NCBI RefSeq assembly: GCF_004379255.2
Contig: NC_056040.1
Coordinates: 27,122,852-27,186,851 of the forward strand
Origin: Salvia splendens
Taxonomy: Eukaryota > Streptophyta > Magnoliopsida > Lamiales > Lamiaceae
DNA: 64,000 nucleotides
Direction of reading: 5' to 3'
The notes under the pieces are model-generated. The model had not been told where the DNA came from. It searched no databases and saw nothing but the letters and a program-made list of their open reading frames with translations. Both the position numbers and the translations under genes were made by a program. Positions 56,291 through 64,000 of the stretch are shown here, one piece after another; the first letter of the stretch is position 1, and each line of letters starts with the position of its first letter.

Positions 56291-56707
56291 CTACTTTCTG
56301 CCACAACTCCTGACATTATGATCAGTCACTTTATAACACTTTCCACAATGCCTATGAAGGTTACTTGCTTTTTCAATTGCTTTCTCTATGCTTGACTTAA
56401 TCCTGCTTTTCTTGTCACTTGCATCTCCCTTTGTACTAACCACATCTGGAGCATGTGCAGTTATTTCTTCATGTACAACAATACTATATATGTTCTTGAT
56501 GGAATCATTTTCATCAACCGATGAAGATCCAGTAGTGTCATCAGTAAAAATTTGAGAACCAATACCCGCAAGCAAATTATCCAATGCAATCAGATGATTT
56601 TTATTCTTAAAAGCGCGTTGATATAGACCAAAGTAACGTCCATGACACCTGTTACCAATCTGTAGCTTGTCATCTTCGTTAGAACCTGCAAACATATAAC
56701 ATGTCAA
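56291..56707 (-). pseudogene. FAR1/FRS-like protein C-terminus, M2
   Basis: A 138-residue frame with IGNRCHGRYFGLYQRAFKNK and HLIALDNLLAGIGSQIF, followed by a linker and the terminal knuckle CGKCYKVTDHNVRSC. VVSTKGDASDKKSRIKSS is shared in form with the M3 copy (VVSTKGSGSSSGKRI). This is the end of a FAR1/FRS-like transposase protein. Together with 56978-57560 it frames a gap in which the MULE transposase and SWIM domains should be, so most of the gene is deleted. Confidence 0.68.
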
Positions 56708-56977
56708 TATCCTATATAAATTATATGAACACTAAATCTGTAACATGTCAACAGCCTATATAGTTTATGTCAACACAAAATTAAAATATACTAAACATGA
56801 GTGTTTTTGTTAGATACAGAGAATGTCGTCGTCCTGTTTGAGCAACATATGACAAATAAACTGAAAAATCTATAGGAAACAGTTCACATACCTTTGATAT
56901 TTGTGAAAAAAGCCTTCACAAATTTTCTTCTTTTTTTGCATCTGATTTAGGATCATTTTAACATCCACTTCTTTCAT

Positions 56978-57560
56978 TTATTCCTTAATATCACGAGAAC
57001 AATTCCTAACATCATTCAACGTACACCCAACAACATCATAACCACCAAAAAACTCCTTTAATAAGTTGAAAGTTGAAGTATGACCGATGTTAGCTTTGGT
57101 ACAATCTTCAACAAACTTGTGATGAACATCATTCATACTGCGACTTCCTTTCATAAATCGCTTATGATCTTTGTCAACCATAGCATGATTGTGTTCCTTA
57201 ATGAATTGATGCACAAGATAATATTTAACACCACAATCAGAAAAAAACTTGAAACTGATCCATACTCCACATGCACACCTTTTTGTGCCACGTCTGCATT
57301 TCTTCTTTGAAGTTACTTCATCATCATCTGACACGTTCACATCCTCAGATATACTTACATCAACATCCAATGGATCAACTGTATGAAAACCTTGTCTGTT
57401 GCAAACAACATACTGAAAAAGTAATAACACCACCACTAGACCTATTTTCAAATCTTCGACAATCAAAACAAACCTCTTGAGCATACTTTTCATAAAAGGA
57501 AATTCCCTCCTCAAGTGAAGAAAATTTTTGACCTTCATAGGGCCTCAACTCTGCGTTGCA
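56978..57560 (-). pseudogene. FAR1 DNA-binding domain, M2
   Basis: Starts with LRPYEGQKFSSLEEGISFYE and AQEVCFDCRRFENRSSG in one frame (57560-57420). A one-base frame change near 57417 leads to QYVVCNRQGFHTVDPLDVDV, KRCACGVWISFKFF and FIKEHNHAMV. The spaced Cys residues and HNH form the WRKY-GCM1-like zinc finger of FAR1. MKGSRSMNDVHHKFVEDCTK and LLKEFFGGYDVVGCTLNDVR follow, the segment just before the MULE transposase domain. FAR1/FHY3 proteins are light-signalling factors derived from MULE transposases. In this context it is the element's own gene. Confidence 0.75.
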
Positions 57561-57603
57561 AATTGGAATAACATATCTTACAACATAATGGGAAAATATG
57601 TCA

Positions 57604-58200
57604 ACAACCTGAAACAGATAATGTCAACTAGCATATCTTAACTGACCCACACCAGAATCCAGAATCAAAATCTCAAAATAAACAGCACCAAGATATCAGA
57701 CATCCTATCATGGACTCTCAACCCTACCCATAACCCCTTACTCCACCAACAAACACCACAGCAGGGGTTCTTCAGCCAGGGGAGGGTGCATTTTGCATAC
57801 AACTATTTTGTATGTCAACAAAATGTTAGTATAGCTACATTGAATATTTAACAGGTAACATACATCATGTCAACATATTTGCATTTATGTCAACAAAACA
57901 TCAATTCAAACCAGAACATAATGTCAACTAGCATATCTTAACTGACCCACACCAGAATCAAAATCTCAAAATACGCAGCACCAACACACCAACACCAACA
58001 TCTTAGACATCCTATCATGGACTGTCAACCCTACCCATAACACCTTCCTCCACCAACAAACACCACAGCAAGGGCTCTTCAGCCAGGGGAGAGTGCATTT
58101 TGCATACAACTATTTTGTATGTCAACAAAATGTCAACAAAGAGTATAACTAATAGAATATTTAACAGGTAACATACATCATGTCAACAGATTTGCATTTA
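57604..58200. repeat. Direct duplication of about 290 bases in M2
   Basis: GCATATCTTAACTGACCCAC at 57632 and 57923, GACATCCTATCATGGACT at about 57697 and 58006, and GTGCATTTTGCATACAACTA at 57787 and 58091. The rest is AT-rich with TGTCAACA motifs. Confidence 0.82.
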
Positions 58201-58639
58201 TGTCAACAGAACATCAATTCAAATATCAACAACTGTGCATTTATGTCAACGGAGTATAATTCACCAACAAAGTACAAAAAAGTCATGTTAATGAAAACCA
58301 ATCCAAATTACCTTCACCATTCGTCAACGCCGACTAGGAATAAGATGAAGAATCCATCAGATAACACCTTATGTATTGATTACGAATTGAACTCGAAGCT
58401 AAAGATGAAAAGGCAAAAAAAAACTGATTAGGAACAAATTCGACTGGGCATCAACAAATAAAGCGTATAAACAGAATCAAAGTCGATAAAATCAACCTAA
58501 AAACTTCAGATTCAACCAAACTCCGTCGAATTAGTCATTTTTTTCAAAAATTGATATACTGAGGAATCGTCGAATCAGAGATCGTTGAAATCATCTGTGT
58601 TCTAGTTTTCGAATCAATTGAATCAAAAAGCGTTGGAAT

Positions 58640-58925
58640 CGCTCCGCGCTCACCACGAATCGCTCCATCTCGTCGCCGACATACACCGGCGGGTGCCCCT
58701 CCGGAAAGCCGCCGGAGGAGGAGCGCTTCCGCAGCGACTCCGATCTGAGCAGCCACTACTGCGACGAGTCGCCTACTTTGGATAATCTTCTCATGAGCTT
58801 CCTCGGTAGACGGTGGCGGAAACGCCTTCCATTGGCTAATTGGTTGAAGATTTGGTGCAGGCGTTGCTTTAATGGAGGAAATTTGGGAATGGAATTGGAG
58901 TGTTGGAAACCACACGTGTTTCATT
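58640..58925 (-). pseudogene. SAUR-like gene fragment, M2 copy
   Basis: Reads MRRLSKVGDSSQ, stop, WLLRSESLRKRSSSGG, then FPEGHPPVYVGDEMERFVVS. It is parallel to the M1 copy with few differences and one stop less. It lies next to the right inverted end of M2, on the same side as in M1, so both elements come from one ancestor that already carried it. The second half of the SAUR domain is absent. Confidence 0.76.
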
Positions 58926-59082
58926 TGTTTCTAACTTAAATTACAATTATACCCTTTCATAATAAATTAATTTAAAAATATTTTTTGTGTGGCAAAATCT
59001 GGACCACTCATTTAATAAAAATGAGTGACTGGGATTGCATCTCATTTCTCAATTAACTTAAAAAATCTCAATTGATCATGAA

Positions 59083-59084
<2 letters not shown>

Positions 59085-59138
<54 letters not shown>
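59085..59138. repeat. Long (TA)n tract between M2 and MITE-e
   Basis: 54 bases of TA with one G at 59128. It is the longest internal TA tract in the window. Confidence 0.92.
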
Positions 59139-60238
59139 GTCCCATTATTCACAAATCCAGTCTTCAAGACCGAACTAGAGACCAAATTATGGCCCTCCAT
59201 TTTCTTAATCTTGTGGTTAGGATTAATTTATAATTAATTTAATATTTTATTTAATAAAAACTCTTTTATTTATTTATTTTAATTTTTTTTAAATTTTGTT
59301 TTCAATAAAAACTTTCTGGAGTAAGTAATGAACTATATTCACTAAATAATGAACTAAATGAACGTATGTTATGAAGTACTCCCTCCGTCCCCCAAAATTT
59401 GTCACCATTTGACTCGACACGGGTTTTAAGAAATGTAATAGAAAGTGGGTTGAAAAAGTTAGTGGAATGTAGGTTCCACTTTTATATATTAGTTTTATAA
59501 TAAAATGTGAGTGTGAATGAGTTAGTGGAATGTAGGGTCCACTACCAAAAATGATAAAAGTGAAAGGTCACAAATTTTTAGGGACGGACGGAAATGGAAA
59601 TATGTGACAAATTTTCAGGGACGGAGGGAGTATTATTGACATGTTATTGAAATACATTAATGATACAACAAATTTTAGTGTTAAACGTTAAGCGGTAGTA
59701 ATGAACTATATTCAATAAATAATGAACCAAATGGACGTTAGTAATGAAGTCAATATGACATTTTATTGAAATACAATGTTAACTTTGTTAAACGTCAAGC
59801 AGTAGTAATGAACTTATTACTTCATTCAGTCATGCTATTACTTCATTCCATTTGTTTATTACTTCATTCAGTCATGCTATTACTCCATTCCATTAGTTTA
59901 TTACTTCATTCCATTAGTTGATTACTTCATAATGTGTTAGGACATAATTATCTTTCAGTTGAAGTAAATTCGGTATGTAATGAATAGGAAAAATTACTTC
60001 ATAACGTACGTTCATTTAGTTCAATATTTAGTGAATATAGATCAATATTTACTCCAGCAAGTTGTTATGGAACGAAAAAAATTAAAAAAAATTAATTTTT
60101 TTTAAAAAAAAAGTCTTTATTGAATAAAATATTAAATTAATTGTAAATTAATCCTAACCACAAGATTAAGAAAATGGAGGGCCCTAATTTGGTCTCTAGT
60201 TCGATCTTTAAGAAGGGTTCGACATTGATCACAACCCT
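59139..60238. mobile_element. MITE-e, long-TIR element (about 1.1 kb)
   Basis: The two ends are inverted copies over more than 130 bases: CCCTCCATTTTCTTAATCTT on the left (59190) is mirrored at 60165-60190 on the right. CGAACTAGAGACCAAATTA lies on both sides. Both edges touch (TA)n. No transposase. A Stowaway-type MITE (59379-59630) is nested inside. Interior sequence with ATTACTTCATT repeats (59815-59930) is noncoding. Confidence 0.75.
59379..59630. mobile_element. Stowaway-type (Tc1/mariner) MITE 1
   Basis: Ends CTCCCTCCGTCCC and GGGACGGAGGGAG with TA on each side (59377-59378, 59631-59632). The length (252 bp) and ends are those of the plant Stowaway family. Nested in MITE-e. Confidence 0.88.
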
Positions 60239-60452
60239 TATATATATAGTAGTGATCTAGGGCAAATACCCCTTAACCAAATAACTAGAGAATAAATCAT
60301 AGCCACAAGATCAAAAAAATCAAAGGCTAGTATTAATTTTTGAATTTAATGAGATATTAGTTCCCTCAATCACAAATTTACTCCATAATAACAAGGCAGG
60401 GGTATTCTGGTCATTGTATAGCCTATTGAATTAACTCCAAAATCAGGTTAGG

Positions 60453-60770
60453 TTGCAAAAATTGAATTCATTTGAAACCACGTCTTCTTCTCCGCCGCCG
60501 CCGCAACGCCCGGGGAATCACGGAAGCGAGGAATCGATCAATTCGCGCACCAGAGGCAGCGATCCTCTGGAGAAAATTGATTTGTGGCTGCAGGATTTGG
60601 TGCCGGACATTGTTAGGAACCTAAAGCAGGCGCCGCTGCTGGTGCAAATCTATTCCAGATTGGACGGCATGGTGAGGATTGAGACGGAGAAGGCAGTGTC
60701 GGAGGAGTGGCCGGCGGCGAGAGAGGGATGGCGAAGCGGAGAATCGAAGTCACTGTGTCAACTGAATTGA
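60453..60770 (+). pseudogene. Captured gene fragment, family not recognised
   Basis: The frame reads SSPPPPQRPGNHGSEES, then DPLEKIDLWLQDLVPDIVRN, KQAPLLVQIYSRLDGMV and EWPAAREGWRSGESKS. Codon-like GC content and a continuous amphipathic sequence suggest a piece of a real plant gene. I cannot name the family. The first codon in the frame is not ATG, so the true start is absent. Confidence 0.45.
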
Positions 60771-60877
60771 GTTTTGAATGTATTTACGTTGCATAATTTT
60801 ATATGTTCAACTGGACGACATCTTGGCTCCTAATTGAGTTTTGAATGTATTTACGTTGCATAATTTCATTAAGGAAA

Positions 60878-61318
60878 TAAAATCATGCTAAGAGTGATGT
60901 GTTTTGTAAACAAGAGTGAAGTAAAATCATGCTAAGAGTGATGTGTTTTGTTAACAAGAGTGAAGTAAAATCATGCTAAGAGTGATGTGTTTTGTAAACA
61001 AGGGTGAAGTAAAATCAAGCTAAGAGTGATGTGTTTTGTAAACAAGAGTGAAGTAAAATCATGCTAAGAGTGATGTGTTTGTAAACAAGAGTGAAGTAAA
61101 ATTATGCTAAGAGTGATGTGTTTTATAAACAAGAGTGAAGTAAAATCATGCTATGAGTTATGTGTTTTGTAAAAATCATGCTAAGAGTGATGTGTTTTGT
61201 AAACAAGAGTGAAGTAAAATCATGCTAAGAGTGATGTGTTTTGTTAACAAGAGTGAAGTAAAATCATGCTAATAGTGATGTATTTTGTTAACAAGAGTGA
61301 AGTAAAATCATGCTAATG
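60878..61318. repeat. 44-bp minisatellite, about 10 copies
   Basis: A 44-base unit containing AATCATGCTAAGAGTGATGT and TTTTGTAAACAAGAGTGAAG is repeated head to tail about ten times. One unit is shortened near 61160. There are no spacers of unique sequence, so it is not CRISPR-like. Confidence 0.92.
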
Positions 61319-61718
61319 TCTTAACAATACAATTAACTGTATTAAAAATTTTGCACCTGGAAAAAAAATTGGCTAAGAAAATGATGCACAAAACAAAATT
61401 CGGCCCTTTCATTTCCAAAGGTTCCTGATGCCCAACTAATCCGTTACATTTGGGATTTTTTGGGATAAAATAACTATGATTGTGGATAATATCAGCCAAC
61501 TTAAATTAGGACTACATACCATATTTGTGACAATTAGCTATATTAAACATGACATAATCATTTTTTGTAAAAATAGCATTAGTAGAGATGTAACTTTATT
61601 TCAAGCAAATAAATCAATTTAAATTTTACTAAAATTATTCGCTAATCGTTATTAATAATACATGTGTGTACAGTGTACTCATTTGATTAAGGTAAATGCG
61701 CATCACATGTGGGTTGAT

Positions 61719-62071
61719 CTAGCCGGCAGCCTTCAACAAACCCTTCGCCCCGCTCTTCTCACCGGTTCCGCCGAGCAGCTCCTCCGCCTTCTTCGCGTAG
61801 TCCCCAACCTCGCCGCTCTCCTCCGGCTTCTTCACGTTGCCGCCCGAAGGAATTTCGGTCTCGGCCGCGGGTTTGTCTTCAGCGGCGGCGGCAGGGGTGG
61901 ATTTGGGGGCGCCGTACTAGCGGAGGTAGCCCCCGGCTTGGTCGACGTACTTGCCGACGCCCTGGGTGGAGTCGAGCTTTCCGTACTCGGAGCCGGAGCC
62001 AAGGAGGTCAGAGGAGGAACTGGCGGCCTTGGCCTTGTCGCACTTCTCCGGCTCGTTGCTGAACTGGGCTG
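61719..62071 (-). pseudogene. Nodulin-related protein 1 (NRP1)-like gene fragment
   Basis: The minus strand gives AQFSNEPEKCDKAKAASSSS, SEYGKLDSTQGVGKYVDQAG and, after a stop (YLR-stop-YGAPKS), VGDYAKKAEELLGGTG and the natural end LLKAAG-stop at 61719. Spaced YGKL, GVGKYV-QAE-YL and GDYAKKAE blocks are typical of plant nodulin-related protein 1, a small stress and immunity-linked protein. The N-terminus is missing. The 139-residue frame on the plus strand over this region is its antisense shadow. Confidence 0.66.
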
Positions 62072-62234
62072 CATAATTTGATTTAAATTTGATAATGTAA
62101 TTTTCAAAAATACCCTTGGTCTATTTTGTATTATTAAAATAAATAATATTTGTTCCATTAAGATATGTGGCTGAGATTCGTTCTCTAGTTATACACTTAA
62201 GATTAGTTATATCTTATCACTAACCCCACTCTAC

Positions 62235-62294
62235 ATATATATATATATATAGTTTTGCATAGTTTAAAACCCTATCTATCTATATATATATATA
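62235..62294. repeat. Two TA tracts with a short spacer
   Basis: TA runs at 62235-62251 and 62281-62294, separated by a 29-base stretch (GTTTTGCATAG...). They close the M4 element on its right. Confidence 0.85.
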
Positions 62295-62350
62295 GACACA
62301 CGTTACTATAGGCTATCATAGGAGTAGTATAAAAATTACAAACGTTACTA

Positions 62351-62602
62351 CTCCCTCCGTCCGCCATTAGGAGTCTCATTCCTTGGCGGCACGGGATTTA
62401 AGAAATGTTAAGAAAAGTGGGTGGAAAAAAGTTAGTTGAATATGAGTCTCACTTGTATATATTGGTTTTAAATGAAATGTGAGTGGAATGAGTTAGTGGA
62501 AGGTGGGACCCTATTACCATTTATGGTAAAAGTGAACCGGAACTCCTATTCGCGGACGGATTAAAATGAAAAAACAGAACTCCTATTTGCGAACGAATGG
62601 AG
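62351..62602. mobile_element. Stowaway-type MITE 2
   Basis: Left CTCCCTCCGTCCGCC and right GCGAACGAATGGAG, flanked by TA at 62349-62350 and 62603-62604. The left end is canonical and the right end is mutated. Related to MITE 1 in the core (GAATGAGTTAGTGGAA). Confidence 0.8.
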
Positions 62603-62756
62603 TATCATATTGATGGAAATTTATTTGGTTTGAGCACTAGGAATGATGAGAATTTATTTCTCTCAACAGCCGTTATGGTCAATTAGAAATAACATAATAA
62701 TAATAATAATTATGACATGCCCAAATTGCACAGTAGAAAAAAGATAAATGTACATA

Positions 62757-63765
62757 AGAATTGTGATCAATGTCGAGCTAATTTTAAAAATTAAACTAGA
62801 GACCAAATTAGGGTCATTAGATCTAGTTTTTCGATGAGATACGCTGATGTGTCGTTATTCATTACAAGCCCATTTTACTTCATTATAGTAGGTTTATTAC
62901 TTCATTCTGGTACATAATACTTTGAACTACAATATGTTTTACTTACTTCCAGTAGGTTTTGAAATGATTCAACATATGCTTCATTCGAATTCATTGAACT
63001 GAGTTTTTACTTTATTTACTTTAAAAAATACAATTCATTGCAGTAGGTTTATTACTTTATTCAAAAACGTTATTTGTACTTCATTGGACAAAGTTTTTAC
63101 TTCATTCCAGTATGATTTCAAATGCTTCTACACATACTTAATTTAAATAGTTTACTACATCATTCCATGTGCTTATTACACCATTCAATTAGGCTATCAT
63201 TCCATTATGTTGTCAGCGTCGTGGCGGCGGTGATAGACATTGCAGAGAGAAAGAACGGTAGCGAAGGTGAAACTGCATATATGTACTGAAATGAAGTAAT
63301 AATCCTATTGGAATGAAGTAAAACCCTACTAGAATGAAGTAATATATATTCTAAAATGAAGTTAAATCCTCCTAATATGTTACTCCCTTCGTCCCAAGAT
63401 ATTTGATTGACTTCTTTTTTGCACTCGTTTTGAAAAAATTGCAATAAATAGTTAGAGTGGATAATAGTAACGTAAAAGCAAGAATAATGTAGAGAAGCAT
63501 CTTATCTACATTATTCTTTCTTTTACGTTACTATTTATCCACTATAACTATTTATTGCAATTTTTCAAAACGAGTGCAAAAAAGAAGTCAATCAAATATC
63601 TAGGGACAGAGGGAGTATGACTTATTTGCCATGGGCTGAAGTAGAATAGGCTCGTGATGCAGGCGAAAAATAATTTATACATTTGCGCATCTCATCCATA
63701 AAAAACTAGATCTAAAAACCCTAATTTGGTTTAGTTCTGCGGTTCTACAATAAGGAGTATATAGA
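62757..63765. mobile_element. MULE-like non-autonomous element Mf (about 1 kb)
   Basis: Left AGACCAAATTAGGGTCATTA and GATCTAGTTTTTCGATGAGA are mirrored by CTCATCCATAAAAAACTAGATC and ACCCTAATTTGGTTTAG on the right. The left TTGTGATCAATGTCGA equals the inner side of the right end of MITE-e. ATTACTTCATTC-type repeats fill the interior, as in MITE-e. No TA tract is visible at its left edge. A Stowaway-type MITE is nested at 63383-63615. Confidence 0.62.
63383..63615. mobile_element. Stowaway-type MITE 3, almost perfect hairpin
   Basis: Ends CTCCCTTCGTCCC and GGGACAGAGGGAG with TA on each side. The two halves are inverted copies over about 100 bases (GATATTTGATTGACTTC against GAAGTCAATCAAATATC; TACGTTACTAT-type centre) with a loop of about 10 bases near 63496. 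Confidence 0.88.
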
Positions 63766-64000
63766 GATGTATACGAGAGTGTTATATTGCTAACTACAAT
63801 TAAATAATATTCATTAGATATTCAAATCAAGGGCCTAGATCATCAGTCTTGGAATGTCAATACGATCAACAAAAAAACGTCAATAAGGGTATTAAGGTCA
63901 ATTTACAATAAATTAGCTGTAACTAACTTTTGAAAAATATTCCATAACTTTAAAACGCATATAACTTTCTCGATTTAAATTATTTTTTCATACAACATAT
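63766..64000. other. AT-rich end of the window
   Basis: I see no gene or clear element edge. TGTCAATACGATCAAC near 63857 resembles the TGTCAAC motif, so another element of the same kind may start here. Confidence 0.5.

Larger units (their letters stand above)
52510..59084. mobile_element. MULE-like element M2 with Ulp1, FAR1 and captured exons (about 6.6 kb)
   Basis: Inverted ends: the left has AATTGAGAAATGAGATGCAA (about 52539-52558) followed by CAGCCACT. The complement of the right end (59030-59084) has the same AATTGAGAAATGAGATGCAA. Both edges run into (TA)n. From left to right: SULTR3 exon (minus), DUF948-like exon (plus), Ulp1 gene (plus), tandem repeats with TGTCAACA, FAR1 gene (minus), another tandem repeat, SAUR fragment (minus). 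Its right 400 bases are shared with M1. It appears inactive. Confidence 0.72.
60249..62234. mobile_element. MULE-like element M4 with captured fragments (about 2 kb)
   Basis: The left part AAATAACTAGAGAATAAATC and then AGCCACA are mirrored on the right by TGTGGCTGAGATTCGTTC and TAGTTATA. Both edges touch TA tracts. Inside are a plus-strand fragment (60453-60770), a 44-bp minisatellite and an NRP1-like fragment on the minus strand. No transposase. Confidence 0.62.

Noticed and set aside
60878..61318. Regular 44-bp repeats that might look like a CRISPR array
   Set aside because: The units are directly adjacent without unique spacers, and the context is a plant transposon. It is a minisatellite.
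61662..62081. A 139-residue Gly/Val/Leu-rich protein on the plus strand
   Set aside because: It is antisense to the NRP1-like fragment, whose minus-strand reading has recognisable motifs and a natural stop.
1..64000. tRNA or rRNA genes
   Set aside because: I looked for them and found only tRNA-complementary primer binding sites (6289, 12245, 13981), not complete genes.

Overview
The window looks like a transposon-dense stretch of a eudicot plant nuclear genome. The evidence is tRNA-Asp-primed Ty3/gypsy retrotransposons of the Athila/Tat type, a Ty1/copia element, Tekay/Del-like solo LTRs, MULE-like DNA transposons, 'CTCCCTCCGTCCC' Stowaway-type MITEs, and fragments of typical plant genes (BCAT, NB-ARC resistance gene, SAUR, sulfate transporter, nodulin-related protein). 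A lamiid (Lamiales-like) source is my guess from the R1-like NLR fragment and the look of the repeats; it is not proven. I see no intact host gene, tRNA or rRNA.

Left half (1-40.7 kb), nested and recombined LTR retrotransposons, nearly all coding on the minus strand. (i) 1-7607: a decayed Athila/Tat element with 5' LTR 6308-7607, tRNA-Asp PBS, gag, PR, RT-RH and IN; its 3' LTR lies beyond the window. (ii) 7608-12.44 kb: a gag-protease-only Athila-like element that element (i) has entered through its 3' LTR. (iii) A 1736-bp-offset, nearly identical direct duplication (11750-13482 and 13486-15218) covering its gag start, its PBS and part of a Tekay-like solo LTR (12563-16700, TSD TTGCT). (iv) 17.0-23.5 kb: a non-autonomous element with a 'putative plant transposon protein' ORF, split by a second solo LTR (19385-22670). 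(v) LTR pieces at about 23.94-25.42 and 26.59-27.18 kb. (vi) 27.18-31.19 kb: a second Athila/Tat pol whose RT-RH-IN is nearly open. (vii) 31.19-36.6 kb: a copia element, followed by a deleted second copia copy (38.0-39.35 kb) and a third, truncated Tekay-like LTR.

Right half (about 42.1-64 kb): MULE-like DNA elements placed end to end and separated mostly by (TA)n tracts. Two of them (48556-52489 and 52510-59084) share an unusual layout: a plus-strand Ulp1-type cysteine protease gene facing a minus-strand FAR1/FRS-type (MULE transposase-related) gene, with arrays of the motif TGTCAACA around or between them. Several carry pieces of host genes (SULTR3, SAUR, BCAT, NLR, a DUF948-like exon, NRP1), as Pack-MULEs do. 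Small non-autonomous relatives, one with very long inverted repeats, and three Stowaway-type MITEs fill the remainder.

No gene here appears to work with another in host metabolism. The functional relationships are those inside transposons: gag/PR/RT/IN in the retroelements, and Ulp1 plus FAR1 in the MULE family. Almost every copy carries stops or frameshifts. Boundaries come from LTR ends (TG..CA), PBS and PPT sites, TSDs, inverted termini and (TA)n tracts read by eye; no database search was possible.
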